Assembly (NCBI RefSeq): GCF_030035675.1
Contig: NC_084480.1
Span: forward strand, 131,018,738-131,082,737
Reading direction: 5' to 3'
Length of the DNA: 64,000 bases
Source of the DNA: Rhineura floridana
Taxonomy: Eukaryota > Chordata > Lepidosauria > Squamata > Rhineuridae
Made by a program: the position numbers and the translations under genes. A model generated the notes under the pieces. The model did no database searches, had not been told where the DNA came from, and worked only from the letters and a program-made list of their open reading frames with translations. Below are positions 1 through 8,692 of the stretch, in pieces (positions within the stretch are counted from its first letter, which is position 1; each line of letters starts with the position of its first letter).

Positions 1-471
1 ACGGCCTCTCCGCTATGCTGGAGAGACTGTGGGAACAAAGGAACATATTTTCATCTCTGGTGGGAATGTGAAACAATACAAGCTTTTTGGCTCAGGGTTT
101 ATGATGAAATGTTGTTGATTTCTAAAGAACGCTTTGATTTTATGCCAAAATTATTGCTATTAACCATTTTTGATGCTACACACGCAAAGCTGCTCTCCAA
201 AGAACTGATCATCTACATGACCTTAGCAGCAAAATTAACAATTGCATCGCAGTGGAAATCAGCAAATGACCTCTCAACAGAACACTGGTATAACTCCCTC
301 TGGAATATAGCCATAATGGAAAAACTTACACATGAACTAAAACTACGACAGGGTAAGGAAAAACCAGACACCTTTTATTTAACTTGGCACTCCTTTATTG
401 AATACACTTTGGAAGATACATTTGTGCATCGTCCATCAATGGAAGCCTGGTGGATATGGAGACACTTATAA
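1..471 (+). CDS. L1 ORF2 C-terminal part
   Basis: Frame 1 is open from the window edge to a TAA at 469-471, giving 156 codons. It begins with a cysteine-rich segment, CWRDCG followed by HLWWEC, which matches the C-terminal CCHC-like zinc knuckle of L1 ORF2 proteins. That domain is thought to help L1 bind nucleic acid. The rest has no recognisable motif, as expected for the L1 ORF2 extreme C-terminus. No stop interrupts it. The endonuclease and reverse-transcriptase parts lie outside the window. Confidence in L1 is high because the knuckle also resembles that of the second L1 here (CWKC ... HMWWLC near 9919-9966). Confidence 0.8.
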   Translation, partial: TASPLCWRDCGNKGTYFHLWWECETIQAFWLRVYDEMLLISKERFDFMPKLLLLTIFDATHAKLLSKELIIYMTLAAKLTIASQWKSANDLSTEHWYNSLWNIAIMEKLTHELKLRQGKEKPDTFYLTWHSFIEYTLEDTFVHRPSMEAWWIWRHL

Positions 472-735
472 ACGTTGTAATGGCCTAGCAGAAAGGAAAC
501 AGAATTTTATTCACAATCATTTAGACTGCACATCAGTTTAGTCAGAGGTTGAATGTCTGAGAGATTTTATTTCCTTTGTTAGCCTTTGATTGCTTCTTTG
601 TTTATTCTTGTTGAATAACTGTATTGCTTTTTAATCATACTGGTGTCTGATGTAAATGAGAAAATTAATGTCATAAAAAGATACCTGTGAAGAAATAAAA
701 TAAAAATTTTATTAAACTTTTTTTAAAAAGAAAAC
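1..735 (+). mobile_element. L1 LINE, 3' end (cut by window edge)
   Basis: This is the 3' end of an L1-clade LINE: the last part of ORF2 up to base 471, then about 250 bases of 3' UTR ending in an A-rich tail near 690-735. The left side is cut by the window edge, so the full length and any 5' target duplication cannot be seen. The family call rests on the cysteine/histidine knuckle at the start of the reading frame. The sequence differs from the L1 at 6.4-10.5 kb, so it is another L1 lineage. Confidence 0.8.
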
Positions 736-1984
736 TTCTTAAAAACAAATCTTTAAAAACAAATCTTTAAGACATTTTTTTAAAAGTTCAGAACAGTTCC
801 AGAACAGATGTAGACTGGGAAAAGGTCTCTGCTTAATTTAACAATCAATCCCTCATTCCAGGAAACTCTTGGATATGTAACTATGAGAGGGGAAGAGGGG
901 TTTCCAAAATCACTAACAGATACCACAACCTAGCCACAATTAAAATACTTTTAGCCCTATTGATTTCAATGAAAGAAATTTAAGCAGGCACTTTTAAATC
1001 CTGTTCATTTCAATGGGAGAGTACAGAGCTTCACTTTGTCAGGAATTGTGCTCATGGATTAGAATTCAGACTGCGTCCATCAACTTGCCTTTATAAGCAA
1101 TTTCATGTCTTTTGAACCCCCCTTTTGTATCTAGTTGTTAATAGTCTTTTTCTTGCACTCTTTTTAAAAAAACGTTCCTAAAAACACTCAAGCATCTGAA
1201 GAGAGCTACCCACACACACTCTCTGTTTTGCCTTTTTAGCACCCTGCCTGTAAGAATGACGGGGTGGGGTGGGAATGTCAAACCATGTAAAGGGGTAACT
1301 AATCCCCATTAAGTGAGCTTGAGTAGGCTCCTGGGCCACAGCAGATGCTGGAACAGGACCCTTATTATTCACTGTTCAAACAAAGATAAAAAGAGAACGT
1401 ATACAGTAACTGGGAGAAAAGGAGAGCACGACTGTAGAAATCCTAATTGAATGTCTAGTTATCCATAGCGCCTTCGTATTTATTTTGCTGATGATCCCAG
1501 GGAGCACTGCCTGCTTAATAACAGCTCAGCCAGCTCTCCGAGCAACCCGTGAATGGAAAATCACAGAGCAACAGATGGATATCCAGTTCGTGCTTTCTCT
1601 CAAGGTCTGCTGTTGTCTAGGGAACTCCCTCTCCGCAAGTCTACATTCTCTGTAACCTGTTTTGCAAGACACAGGGCACTTCAGGATTGTGGAGCTTGAC
1701 AGACTGGTGAATCACTGGTTAAATCCTTAGCCTGTTAGGTGGAAGGGGAGAAAATCCTCCCCCCCCCCAGCCATTATCACACAGGTTTATGCAGGACAAC
1801 AGCTGTTGTTCTAAGCAAGGACTGGGACCATAACAGCGTTACCTGTTGGCAGTTTCCCCTTTAGCTCAGCTAACACAGCCTAACAAAGTTAGGTTCTCTA
1901 TTCCAGTCTTTTTCTCTCAACATAAGGAGAAGTGAAACTGCCACTCTCATGAAGATGTGAGAGTGCTAGTGATACGTGAAATTA
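736..1984. other. Intergenic DNA, no feature recognised
   Basis: I see no gene or recognisable repeat here. There is a run of ten C at about 1760-1769. Open frames are short and have no known motif. Confidence 0.6.
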
Positions 1985-2278
1985 GGACTACATCCACACC
2001 ATACATTTAAAGTACTATTATACCGCTTTAACAGTCAAGGTGTCCCCCAACTGTAGTTTGTTAACTGTGCTGATTCTGTTAGGAGACCCCTCTTTCCCTC
2101 ACAAAGCTACAGTTCCCCAAGTGGTTTAATGATCAATCCCTCTTCCCAGGGAACTCTGCAAATTGTAGCTCTCAGCACCCATAACAAACTACAGTTCCCA
2201 GGATTCTTGCATGGGGAGGGGAGTGAGCCATGACCATTGGTATCATAGTGCTTTAAATGTATGGTGTGGTTGTGGCCC
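1985..2278. mobile_element. Foldback DNA transposon (MITE family C)
   Basis: The two ends are inverted copies: the left reads CATCCACACCATACATTTAA and the right carries its reverse complement (TTAAATGTATGGTGTGG). Inside are two inverted arms containing ACTACAGTTCCC-type blocks. Partial or full relatives lie at 5327-5364, 11480-11617, 21295-21440, 52865-53045 and 56988-57440. It has no coding capacity, so it looks like a non-autonomous DNA transposon. I could not see a clean target duplication, so the superfamily is open. Confidence 0.6.
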
Positions 2279-2498
2279 ACAATAGCTGCTTTTCACTCAT
2301 TACACAGAGGGTAATGTACACTAAACAGAGCTCTGCTGCAAATCAGAGCTTCCTGACAATTGTACCCATATGATATCTGTGCTTGTAAACATGCATTCAA
2401 ACTTTGCATTTGTAGGTGTCCACCTAGGTAAAGACCTACAGGAAATACATGTGGCTGCCACCAAACTCAGCAGCACCCACTACAGTAATGTTTTAGTA

Positions 2499-2603
2499 CA
2501 GGGGTTGGGAATGTTGCTGAACTCCAACTCCCATCAGCCCCAGCAAGCATGGCCAATGGACAGGGATAATGGGAGTAGTAGTTCAGCAGCATCTGGAGGC
2601 CAG
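2499..2603. mobile_element. hAT-type MITE (family B)
   Basis: A short foldback element whose arms contain GAACTCCAACTCCCATCAG and its inverse. It is flanked by 8-bp direct repeats, TTTTAGTA at 2491-2498 and TTGTAGTA at 2604-2611 (7 of 8 match). An 8-bp target duplication with a CAG start is the hAT signature. Related copies are at 4291, 16988, 46839, 53625 and 54931. Confidence 0.65.
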
Positions 2604-2611
2604 TTGTAGTA

Positions 2612-3515
2612 CATCCTTCCCTATATCCTGACAATATTACACTGTGTCTTTCCTTCCCCATATTATACATAATTGGTTGTTGTTGGCAGCAGTGAAGAAA
2701 CATACAGGCTTCTTCACCTCTGCCAGGACCCAGATGCACCCTAGATGCACACCTAAAAATGTAATTTTAGTCCAGTCAGCTCTGGCTGCTTGCCCAGCAC
2801 TACAATAGCATCAATGTTACATTTCCACACATAGCAAAATAACCAGATCTGGCTCTTGAAAACACATTGGGCAACCAAATGTGAAGGACAGGGCTCCTGT
2901 ACCTTTCATAGTTGTGAAGAGGAGGGAATTTTGGCAGATGGAGATTGCACATGTTGACATTCCCTCTTCTACACATCTGTTAAAGGTGCAGGAGTCCTGC
3001 CTTCTTTTGAAAATTACCACTCTAGAGCACATGCTTTCTGTGCCGAAGGCCCTAGAGGCCATCCCTTCAGGTAGGGTGAGGAAAGCCCCTTGCCTGAAAT
3101 GCTGGAGAGCTGCTGCCAATCCGTATAGACCCGGGTAGGAAACCATGTTGGCCTGACAGGCTGGGATCTTTTTCTCCCCTATCCTGGCAGACCAACTTTG
3201 ACAAGTGGGTGGGACCACCCACTTGTCAATCATCAAACAGCATGTTGACACCAGGTAATTGACAGGGGAGCTGTCCTGCCCACCTCTCAAAGTGGGAGGA
3301 GATACTGTACAAAGCAGGATTCATCTCCTTGCACATGAGCTGATGTGTGTGGGATTCAATCCTGCTTTGGGCAGATTTCAGGCATGCCAGTCAGTTCAGA
3401 GTAGGAATTTGCTGGCACATCTGAACCATGCAGGACTGAACGTCCCACAAATCAGCTACTTCATGGGGAATTCAGTCCTGCTTCCTGCAGTGGTTTCTCT
3501 ACCTGCCCCACATCT
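2612..3515. other. Intergenic DNA with possible old repeat
   Basis: No gene is supported. A block near 2985-3005 (TTAAAGGTGCAGGAGTCCTG) recurs in similar form near 37556, in reverse near 23464, and loosely near 29915, so part of this stretch is probably an unnamed old interspersed repeat. The 157-codon reverse frame at 2817-3290 has no recognisable motif and I do not treat it as a gene. Confidence 0.4.
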
Positions 3516-3523
3516 GATATCAC

Positions 3524-4034
3524 CAGGGTCAGTGCCAGAGGGTGACCAGGTCGGGCCCTGGCTGAGGGCCCCTTCTTAGGGTGGGTTGGTAGCGCTCCCG
3601 TTCCGTGAGCCGTGGCAGAATTGGCTCCCGACCCTGCTGGGGATCACAGAGAGGGAGCTCCCAGGCACCCCCACACACAACTGTGCAGACCTGCAACGCC
3701 TCTCCCATTGGGGTGAATGCTGGCTCTGCTGCTTGCATGCCTGCTATCAATCAAGATGGTGGCAGAGGCTTCCTTAAGGGGCTGATGCCTCTGCCGCCAT
3801 CTTGGTTGATGGCAGGCATGCACACCAGTGTACATGGATGTGTGCCATCAACAAAGATGGCGGTGGAGGCATCAACCCCTTAGTGAAGCCTCCACTGCCA
3901 ACTTGGTTGATGGTAGGCATGTGCACACAGTGCAGTCAGAATTTACCACAGCAGGAGAGGTAGGTGCGTGTTGGTGCCATGGGCCTAGGGCAGTCTTGTG
4001 CCCAAGGGCCCAGTCATGCCTAGCGCTGGCCCTG
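3524..4034. mobile_element. hAT-type MITE (family A), copy 1
   Basis: A 511-bp foldback element. The left end reads CAGGGTCAGTGCCAGAGG and the right end reads CCTAGCGCTGGCCCTG, an imperfect inverse. It is flanked by GATATCAC (3516-3523) and GATGTCAC (4035-4042), a 7-of-8 match, which fits an 8-bp hAT target duplication. The interior carries arms such as GCCATCTTGGTTGATGGCAG in both orientations. There is no transposase. A second copy is at 12772-13192. Confidence 0.75.
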
Positions 4035-4042
4035 GATGTCAC

Positions 4043-4176
4043 ATATGGCATAAAAGGGGAGGCAGGTGGCTGTGGTTTCAGGAAAATGGCCTCATAGGCC
4101 AAATGGGAAGCATGGCAGGCCTGGTATACTAGCTAGATGGACCAATGGTCTGACTTGTTATAAAGCAGCTTCCTGT
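4043..4176 (+). repeat. SINE-like 3' end (unnamed)
   Basis: The segment CTAGATGGACCAATGGTCTG followed by a TATAAAGCAGCTTCCTG block resembles the 3' part of a dispersed SINE-like repeat known from squamate genomes. I recognise it by its phrase only. The 5' limit is uncertain and I see no promoter boxes. Confidence 0.35.
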
Positions 4177-4290
4177 AATGATGATAACTATAGTAAGTCA
4201 GTCAGACTTTCCTGCATTGATTGCTTGTTCTAAAGGTTGGTGGACAGACCCCCCCTCTCCTCCTCCAAAGACTCATAAGAAAGGAAGGAC

Positions 4291-4397
4291 CAGAGCTTGG
4301 AAAAGTTACTTTTTTGAACTCCTATCAGCCCCAGCCAGCATGGCCACTGGATTGGGCTGATGGGAGTTGTAGTTCAAAAAAACTTTTCCAAGCTCTG
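4291..4397. mobile_element. hAT-type MITE (family B), perfect ends
   Basis: A 107-bp foldback element. The left end CAGAGCTTGGAAAAGTTACT and the right end, the inverse of CAGAGCTTGGAAAAGTTTTT, form near-perfect terminal inverted repeats of about 30 bp. It is flanked by an exact 8-bp duplication, GGAAGGAC at 4283-4290 and 4398-4405. It is too short to code and must have moved with another element's transposase. Confidence 0.85.
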
Positions 4398-4405
4398 GGA
4401 AGGAC

Positions 4406-5326
4406 ACCTGTCCAAATGTTTAAGGTGACGTATGATCAAACCTAAACTTAAGCTGTGATTCAACAGTGGGCTATAGCAGGTGATGGAAGGTTGTGGAGAT
4501 ATTTGCTGTTCTACATCAGATGGATTTAGTTTTCAGTTCACTGGAGCATATTAAGAAATCCTGATTATCTTCACTTAAATCCTGTGTTGCTGGCCAATGG
4601 CTCTTAAACTGCTGTCACTGGACAGGACTCAAAATGTTTTTATTTGGAGGTGTGGGAAGAATGACAACCAGGCTGTTTCTGATCTCCTCTGCCAGGGTCA
4701 AGACATGCAGGGTTTGCCTCCTGATTTGAATTAAAAAGCAGTCCTGAAAGTTTTCTTTCTAAAAGCCTGCAAAAAAGTTGGCATTCCCCAAATAGATGAA
4801 GTAGACCAAAGCAAGAAGCACTAAATCTGCAGGCTACACCTGCTGGTTTCTCTCTTTCAAAAAACAAAAAAGCTAAAGAATTTGACAAAAAAGCAGATGT
4901 GTTTTGGTGTTGGAAGTGATACCATTGAACAGTGCTTGCACTGGGTATTTCATGTCAAAAATACCTCATATTTGTCCAACACACTTGTTTCAAGGAAACA
5001 GTCTGAGCAGCCATTGCCAAATGCTTGGCACAGACTTAGGAGGTTATGTCATGAAAGACAGGGTTGTGGTTGAACAGCAGAATAGTTTTAAAGAGTTAGC
5101 ATAACACAAAGGCATTATACATAGTTCTAATGGCCCACAGGAATTAACTCGGGATGCTGTGAAAAACAACTAGCTTTTGAGATTTGTCTGCAATATTGCC
5201 TTTTTAAAACCCTCAAAAACAGTAAATAGATACTTGCCCAACCTCCTGAGACAAGTAAGAATTGTCTCCAGATGTCTATGTAGGGAAGGACCCAAAGAGA
5301 TATACCTCTTAGCTAAAGCCCCATCT
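4406..5326. other. Intergenic DNA, no feature recognised
   Basis: No gene or named repeat was recognised. The overlapping frames of 63-82 codons in this stretch show no motif. Confidence 0.55.
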
Positions 5327-5364
5327 GCACTATACATCTAAAGCATTTTTATACCACTTTAAAC
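5327..5364. repeat. Fragment of MITE family C
   Basis: One arm only: CATCTGCACTATACATCTAA, followed by ACCACTTTAAAC. It matches the terminal arm of the foldback element at 1985-2278 and of the one split at 11.6 kb. The partner arm is missing because another repeat begins at 5365. Confidence 0.5.
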
Positions 5365-6387
5365 TAGGGTTGCCAGGTCGGAAGCATCCCAAACCCTGAG
5401 GTTTCAAGGGCGGGCCTGAGTGATGTCATTGGGCAGGCCTGAGTGATGTCATGGGGTGGGCCCAAGTGATGTCATTAACCATGATATATTAAGCATCAAC
5501 CACAGTTGCTTGGAGCATACAATTCAAACTGCTTTTCTGATTGGAAATTAAGACAGTAATCTTAGCTAAAAGATAAAGCCTGGGTAGAGAACATTTAATC
5601 TAGCCTACTTGCTTCTGGCAAGAAGGGATTAAATTCCCTCAGGCCAGGCCAGGCACCAGAAGGCCATTGTAGGAAGAAAGGAGCCTAGTGTTGTGGAGAT
5701 GTTAGATGGGAGCACTCAGAAGTAAAGATGGATGCCCCAGAAGGCTGCAATTCTAAACACACTTACTAAGCGACAAAGACCCATAGAACTCAACAGGAGT
5801 TACTTCTGAGTAGATATCGTTTGGATTGTGCTGTTGGTAAAGCTTGACTAGGGATCCTCTGCAAAGACATACATATCCAAGCAGCGTTGGCAACCCCCTG
5901 CTTGGAATGTCCTGCCCCTAACTTTTAATGTGGCTGCTCCAAACGTCTTTACAGATTTGACCCTTCACTTCAGAAAGAGGTCTGAGAAATGAGTAAGAGT
6001 AAGAAGATTCTCTACCCTTTCTGTCTACCCTGTGGGCTGTTATAAACTCACTTTGACAGCCAACTCAATTCCAGTAAGTAATAATTGACAAGAGAGGAAA
6101 CACACATGGTTTGGTCTACCTTCACAGGCAGCAGCTTGGGAACAAAAATTGCAGCCACACTTCCAAATATGTGAATTCTCTTTTACCAGTATTGGGCAAG
6201 AAACAAACCGTCATGCAACCAGCAAGGTGCATCATCAGTGGGTTTATGGGAGTTGAGCTGAGCACATGGAACCACTATTATTGCTTCTATTGATATAAGG
6301 GAGTTATGTTAAAAGGTAAATGAAATGCAAAGAAAAGGGAAAGACAGTGATGATTTCCTGAATGCCATACCATACCAACCACAACAA
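5365..6387 (+). repeat. Unnamed 1-kb repeat, copy 1
   Basis: This stretch has a reverse-complement relative at 22236-23290, recognisable through most of its length. Shared blocks include the repeated GTGATGTCAT motifs near the start, the CCTTCTGGTGCCTGGCCTGG region (seen here inverted at about 5645-5670), and CCATACCATACCAACCACAA at the end. It starts with AGGGTTGCCAGGTC. It contains no open frame of interest. It runs straight into the duplicated target of the L1 at 6426. Confidence 0.6.
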
Positions 6388-6425
6388 GAGTCCCCTCTGC
6401 CCAGTGCCCGCCCACCCAATCTCCT
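6388..6425 (+). repeat. Left target-site duplication of L1
   Basis: These 38 bases, beginning GAGTCCCCTCTGCCCAGTGC, recur at 10541-10578 with one difference. They bracket the L1 and mark its insertion point. Confidence 0.85.
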
Positions 6426-6676
6426 GGATTAGATCGATTTATACATCTCAGAAGGCTCAGATAATTGTTAATGGAGATTTAACGGATTCATGTGAAATAC
6501 AAAAGGGTACAAGACAGGGATGTCCATTATCTCCTCTTCTATTTATTCTGGTCTTAGAAGTGCTGCTTAGAGATATAAGGCAAGATAAAAGGATTTCGGG
6601 ATTAAAGATAAAAAAAGAAGAATATAAACTGAGAGCATTTGCTCATGATTTGATAATTGTATTGGAAAACCCTTTG
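6426..6676 (+). pseudogene. L1 ORF2 reverse-transcriptase core, 5' piece
   Basis: The frame reads IRSIYTSQKAQIIVNGD, then GTRQGCPLSPLLFILVLEVL, the L1 RT motif with RQGCPLSPLLF. It continues to AFAHDLIIVLENP, where active L1s have FADD or YADD. Here the first aspartate, which binds catalytic metal, is histidine (codon CAT), so this RT would be inactive. The frame is then cut by the antisense insertion at 6677 and resumes at 8668. The endonuclease domain and the start of the RT are missing because of 5' truncation. Confidence 0.85.
6652..6676 (+). repeat. Left target-site duplication of HAL1-like insert
   Basis: A 25-base stretch starting GATAATTGTATTGGAAAACC is repeated without a mismatch at 8668-8692. 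The perfect match points to a recent insertion. Confidence 0.95.
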
Positions 6677-7259
6677 TTTTTTTTTTTTCAATAATTTTTA
6701 TTCAGATTTTCATAAAACATACAAGACAAAATCATAAAACATTCAAAGACAAAAAACAAAATCAAAAATAGTTAAACAAAAAGAAAAAAAGAGAAAAAAA
6801 AAAACAAAAATAAAAAATAAAGAGTAAAATATTGACTTCCCATTTGTCAAAGATCAAATCAGTTATAAGTCTATAATATATAACAATCCTGTCTCTTAAG
6901 TCATATTATAAAATCACTTTCCTCCAGTAGTTATCTTACTTAATCATCAAATCTCATAAACATTACTTTATTCTTTCCACAAAAAGTCAAAGAGAGGTTT
7001 CAATTCTTTAAGAAATATATCTATCAATTTTTTTTTCCAGATAAGCATATCGATTAATCCATCTCATTACTAATTATGATAATCTTATTGTCATAACCAT
7101 AGTCAAAATAAACATTTCAATTAATCCATCACATCAGAATCTGTTAGGTTCAATAATTTCAGTAGCCATTGTTCTATTATCTCTATTAGTTCCATTTTCC
7201 ATCTTCCATCTTCAGTAATCTTGTTAAGTCCAGTAATTTCAATATCCAATCTTCCATTA

Positions 7260-7937
7260 TCAGTATTCCATAATAATCTTGCTGTCAAAGCCATAGTCAT
7301 ATAGTAAGAGTCTGATGGGGATTACCTCTATCCCAAATATTTTCTTGCCATCCATTCTGAATAGGTTGCTGAAATACTGCTGTAAAATCATATCTCTGTT
7401 CTTTTTTTCAAAATACACTGGGTCATCTCTTAAAAGTTTTTCCATTGTCACATGGCTGCAGTTAATTCCATAGATTTTCTCTATATTGGGCTCCATCACA
7501 TCATTCCAGTCCAGAAGATTATCCATGCCATTGATAACTTTATCTCTAGAATCTTCATTCATTTCTTCAGAGATAACATTGAGTTCCAAACAATAGATTT
7601 TATTTCTAAAGTCCATAGACTCCAAATCTTGTTCCTGTTCCACGTTGGTTCCAATCTCCGGGATCTCCTCTCTCACAGGGACCCCTATTCCAGTCTCCAG
7701 GGTCACCTCTCTCACAGGGACCCCTGTTCCAATCTCTGGGGTCTCCTCTCTCACAGGGACCCCTTCCAGGGTCACCTCTCTCACAGGGACCCTTATATCT
7801 TTAATCTCCTGCTTCATTTTACTCAATTCAATTTTCATTATCTCAATCTCATCCATTATTTTCTGAAACATAGTTATTTCCAGATTTTCAGCCACTTTCT
7901 TAATTGCCATTTTAAAAGAAAAATATAGGAAAACCAC
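7260..7937 (-). CDS. L1 ORF1-like protein lacking the C-terminal domain
   Basis: A 225-codon open frame. The real start is probably the second methionine (about 7910), reading MAIKKVAENLEITMFQKIMD. Next comes a charged heptad-like stretch (MDEIEIMKIELSKMKQEIKD), a likely coiled coil. Then come about 3.5 copies of a 13-residue repeat of the GVPVREETPEIGT type. The region RNKIYCLELNVISEEMNEDS to about DGKKIFGIEVIPIRLL fits the RRM-like core of L1 ORF1 proteins. After IRLL the frame enters sequence matching the end of ORF2 and stops soon after (KIIMEY). The usual C-terminal domain is therefore missing. L1 ORF1 protein normally trimerises and binds L1 RNA. Whether this shortened form still can is unknown. 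Confidence 0.7.
   Translation of the reverse strand: MVFLYFSFKMAIKKVAENLEITMFQKIMDEIEIMKIELSKMKQEIKDIRVPVREVTLEGVPVREETPEIGTGVPVREVTLETGIGVPVREEIPEIGTNVEQEQDLESMDFRNKIYCLELNVISEEMNEDSRDKVINGMDNLLDWNDVMEPNIEKIYGINCSHVTMEKLLRDDPVYFEKKNRDMILQQYFSNLFRMDGKKIFGIEVIPIRLLLYDYGFDSKIIMEY
7647..7793 (-). repeat. 39-bp in-frame tandem repeat in ORF1
   Basis: Three full copies and one partial copy of a 39-bp unit containing TCTCTCACAGGGACCCC on the plus strand. Each unit codes for 13 residues, so changes in copy number would keep the frame. The units alternate between two slightly different versions (VREETPEIGT and VREVTLETGI). Confidence 0.85.
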
Positions 7938-8667
7938 TTCTTATTTCAGCAACAATTGGGTTAATACTCCAAACTTGGTGACATCACAGTATAAACAGAG
8001 CAGACAGCCTTATCTCTCCAATAGTTAAGTAAACAAAATGCAGTTCCCAGGATCGAAACAATTAATGGCAATCGTCAAGAAACAGATTCGTCAAAATAAA
8101 ATAGACCAAAAAGAGAGTAGTCTCAAAACAGTATAATATTTTTCAAAATAAAAATCTGGAATAGAAATCCCTCTTCTGTGTATATCTTTAGAATGCAAAT
8201 CCAGGACAGCTTTTTGCAACAAAAACAGAGATAAGCTATTAATTAGTGCGTAGCAGAGAGAAGTTATGGCTCCCCAGTGAGATGTCAAAAACTGATCAAT
8301 CTGGCAAATCTCTTTTAAACAGCAACAATTTAAGTCAAGTAAAAGAAAAATATAGAAAGAAGGGTGCTTGCCTGTTAGTGCGTTCTCTCTTAGAAGATAA
8401 GGTGAACGTTCGCTTTATCAGATAGAGCTTGCTGTTAAAAATCCGTCCCACCTTCGTCGGCTGGACCTCGTCCCATAAATTAATGAGATCTGGTCGTCCC
8501 AACAAAAATAGGCTTTGAGGTTAATCTCTTCGTTTCTCCCTACCCGGGAGAAGTTTAATCAGTCAAAAAAAAAAGAAAAAACTGACTGATATATCTGAAT
8601 AAGCTTCTTTTGAGGCAGGAGCCCGTCTCAAAAGCAGGCACAGGCTAAGTCACCCTTCCCGGAAGTC

Positions 8668-8692
8668 GATAATTGTATTGGAAAACCCTTTG
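8668..8692 (+). repeat. Right target-site duplication of HAL1-like insert
   Basis: An exact copy of 6652-6676. The L1 RT frame resumes within it (ENPLEGINVLMDKLKEFGPL). Confidence 0.95.

Larger units (their letters stand above)
6677..8667 (-). mobile_element. HAL1-like non-autonomous L1 (ORF1 only)
   Basis: A 1991-bp element inserted antisense in an L1 with a perfect 25-bp target duplication. Read on the minus strand it has a GC-richer 5' region starting GACTTCCGGGAAGGGTGACT (8667 downwards), a 5' UTR of about 750 bases, one ORF1-like frame (7937-7260), and then a 3' part that aligns with the last ORF2 codons and 3' UTR of the surrounding L1 (10095-10540). It ends in a poly-A tail, seen as poly-T at 6677-6688. 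Most of ORF2, with endonuclease and RT, is absent. This is the architecture of mammalian HAL1 elements. The intact 5' start suggests a full-length copy of a real derivative rather than a decayed L1. Confidence 0.8.

Noticed and set aside
2817-3290. 157-codon reverse frame
   Set aside because: Part of it overlaps a phrase that recurs elsewhere in the window, so it is probably an old repeat. No motif was seen.
7640-7800. Possible CRISPR-like or satellite array of 39-bp units
   Set aside because: The units are contiguous, without spacers, and code in frame within an ORF1. It is a coding tandem repeat in a vertebrate retroelement.
7452-7928. 158-codon plus-strand frame with repeated LSHRDP units
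   Set aside because: It is the antisense shadow of the L1 ORF1 tandem repeats.
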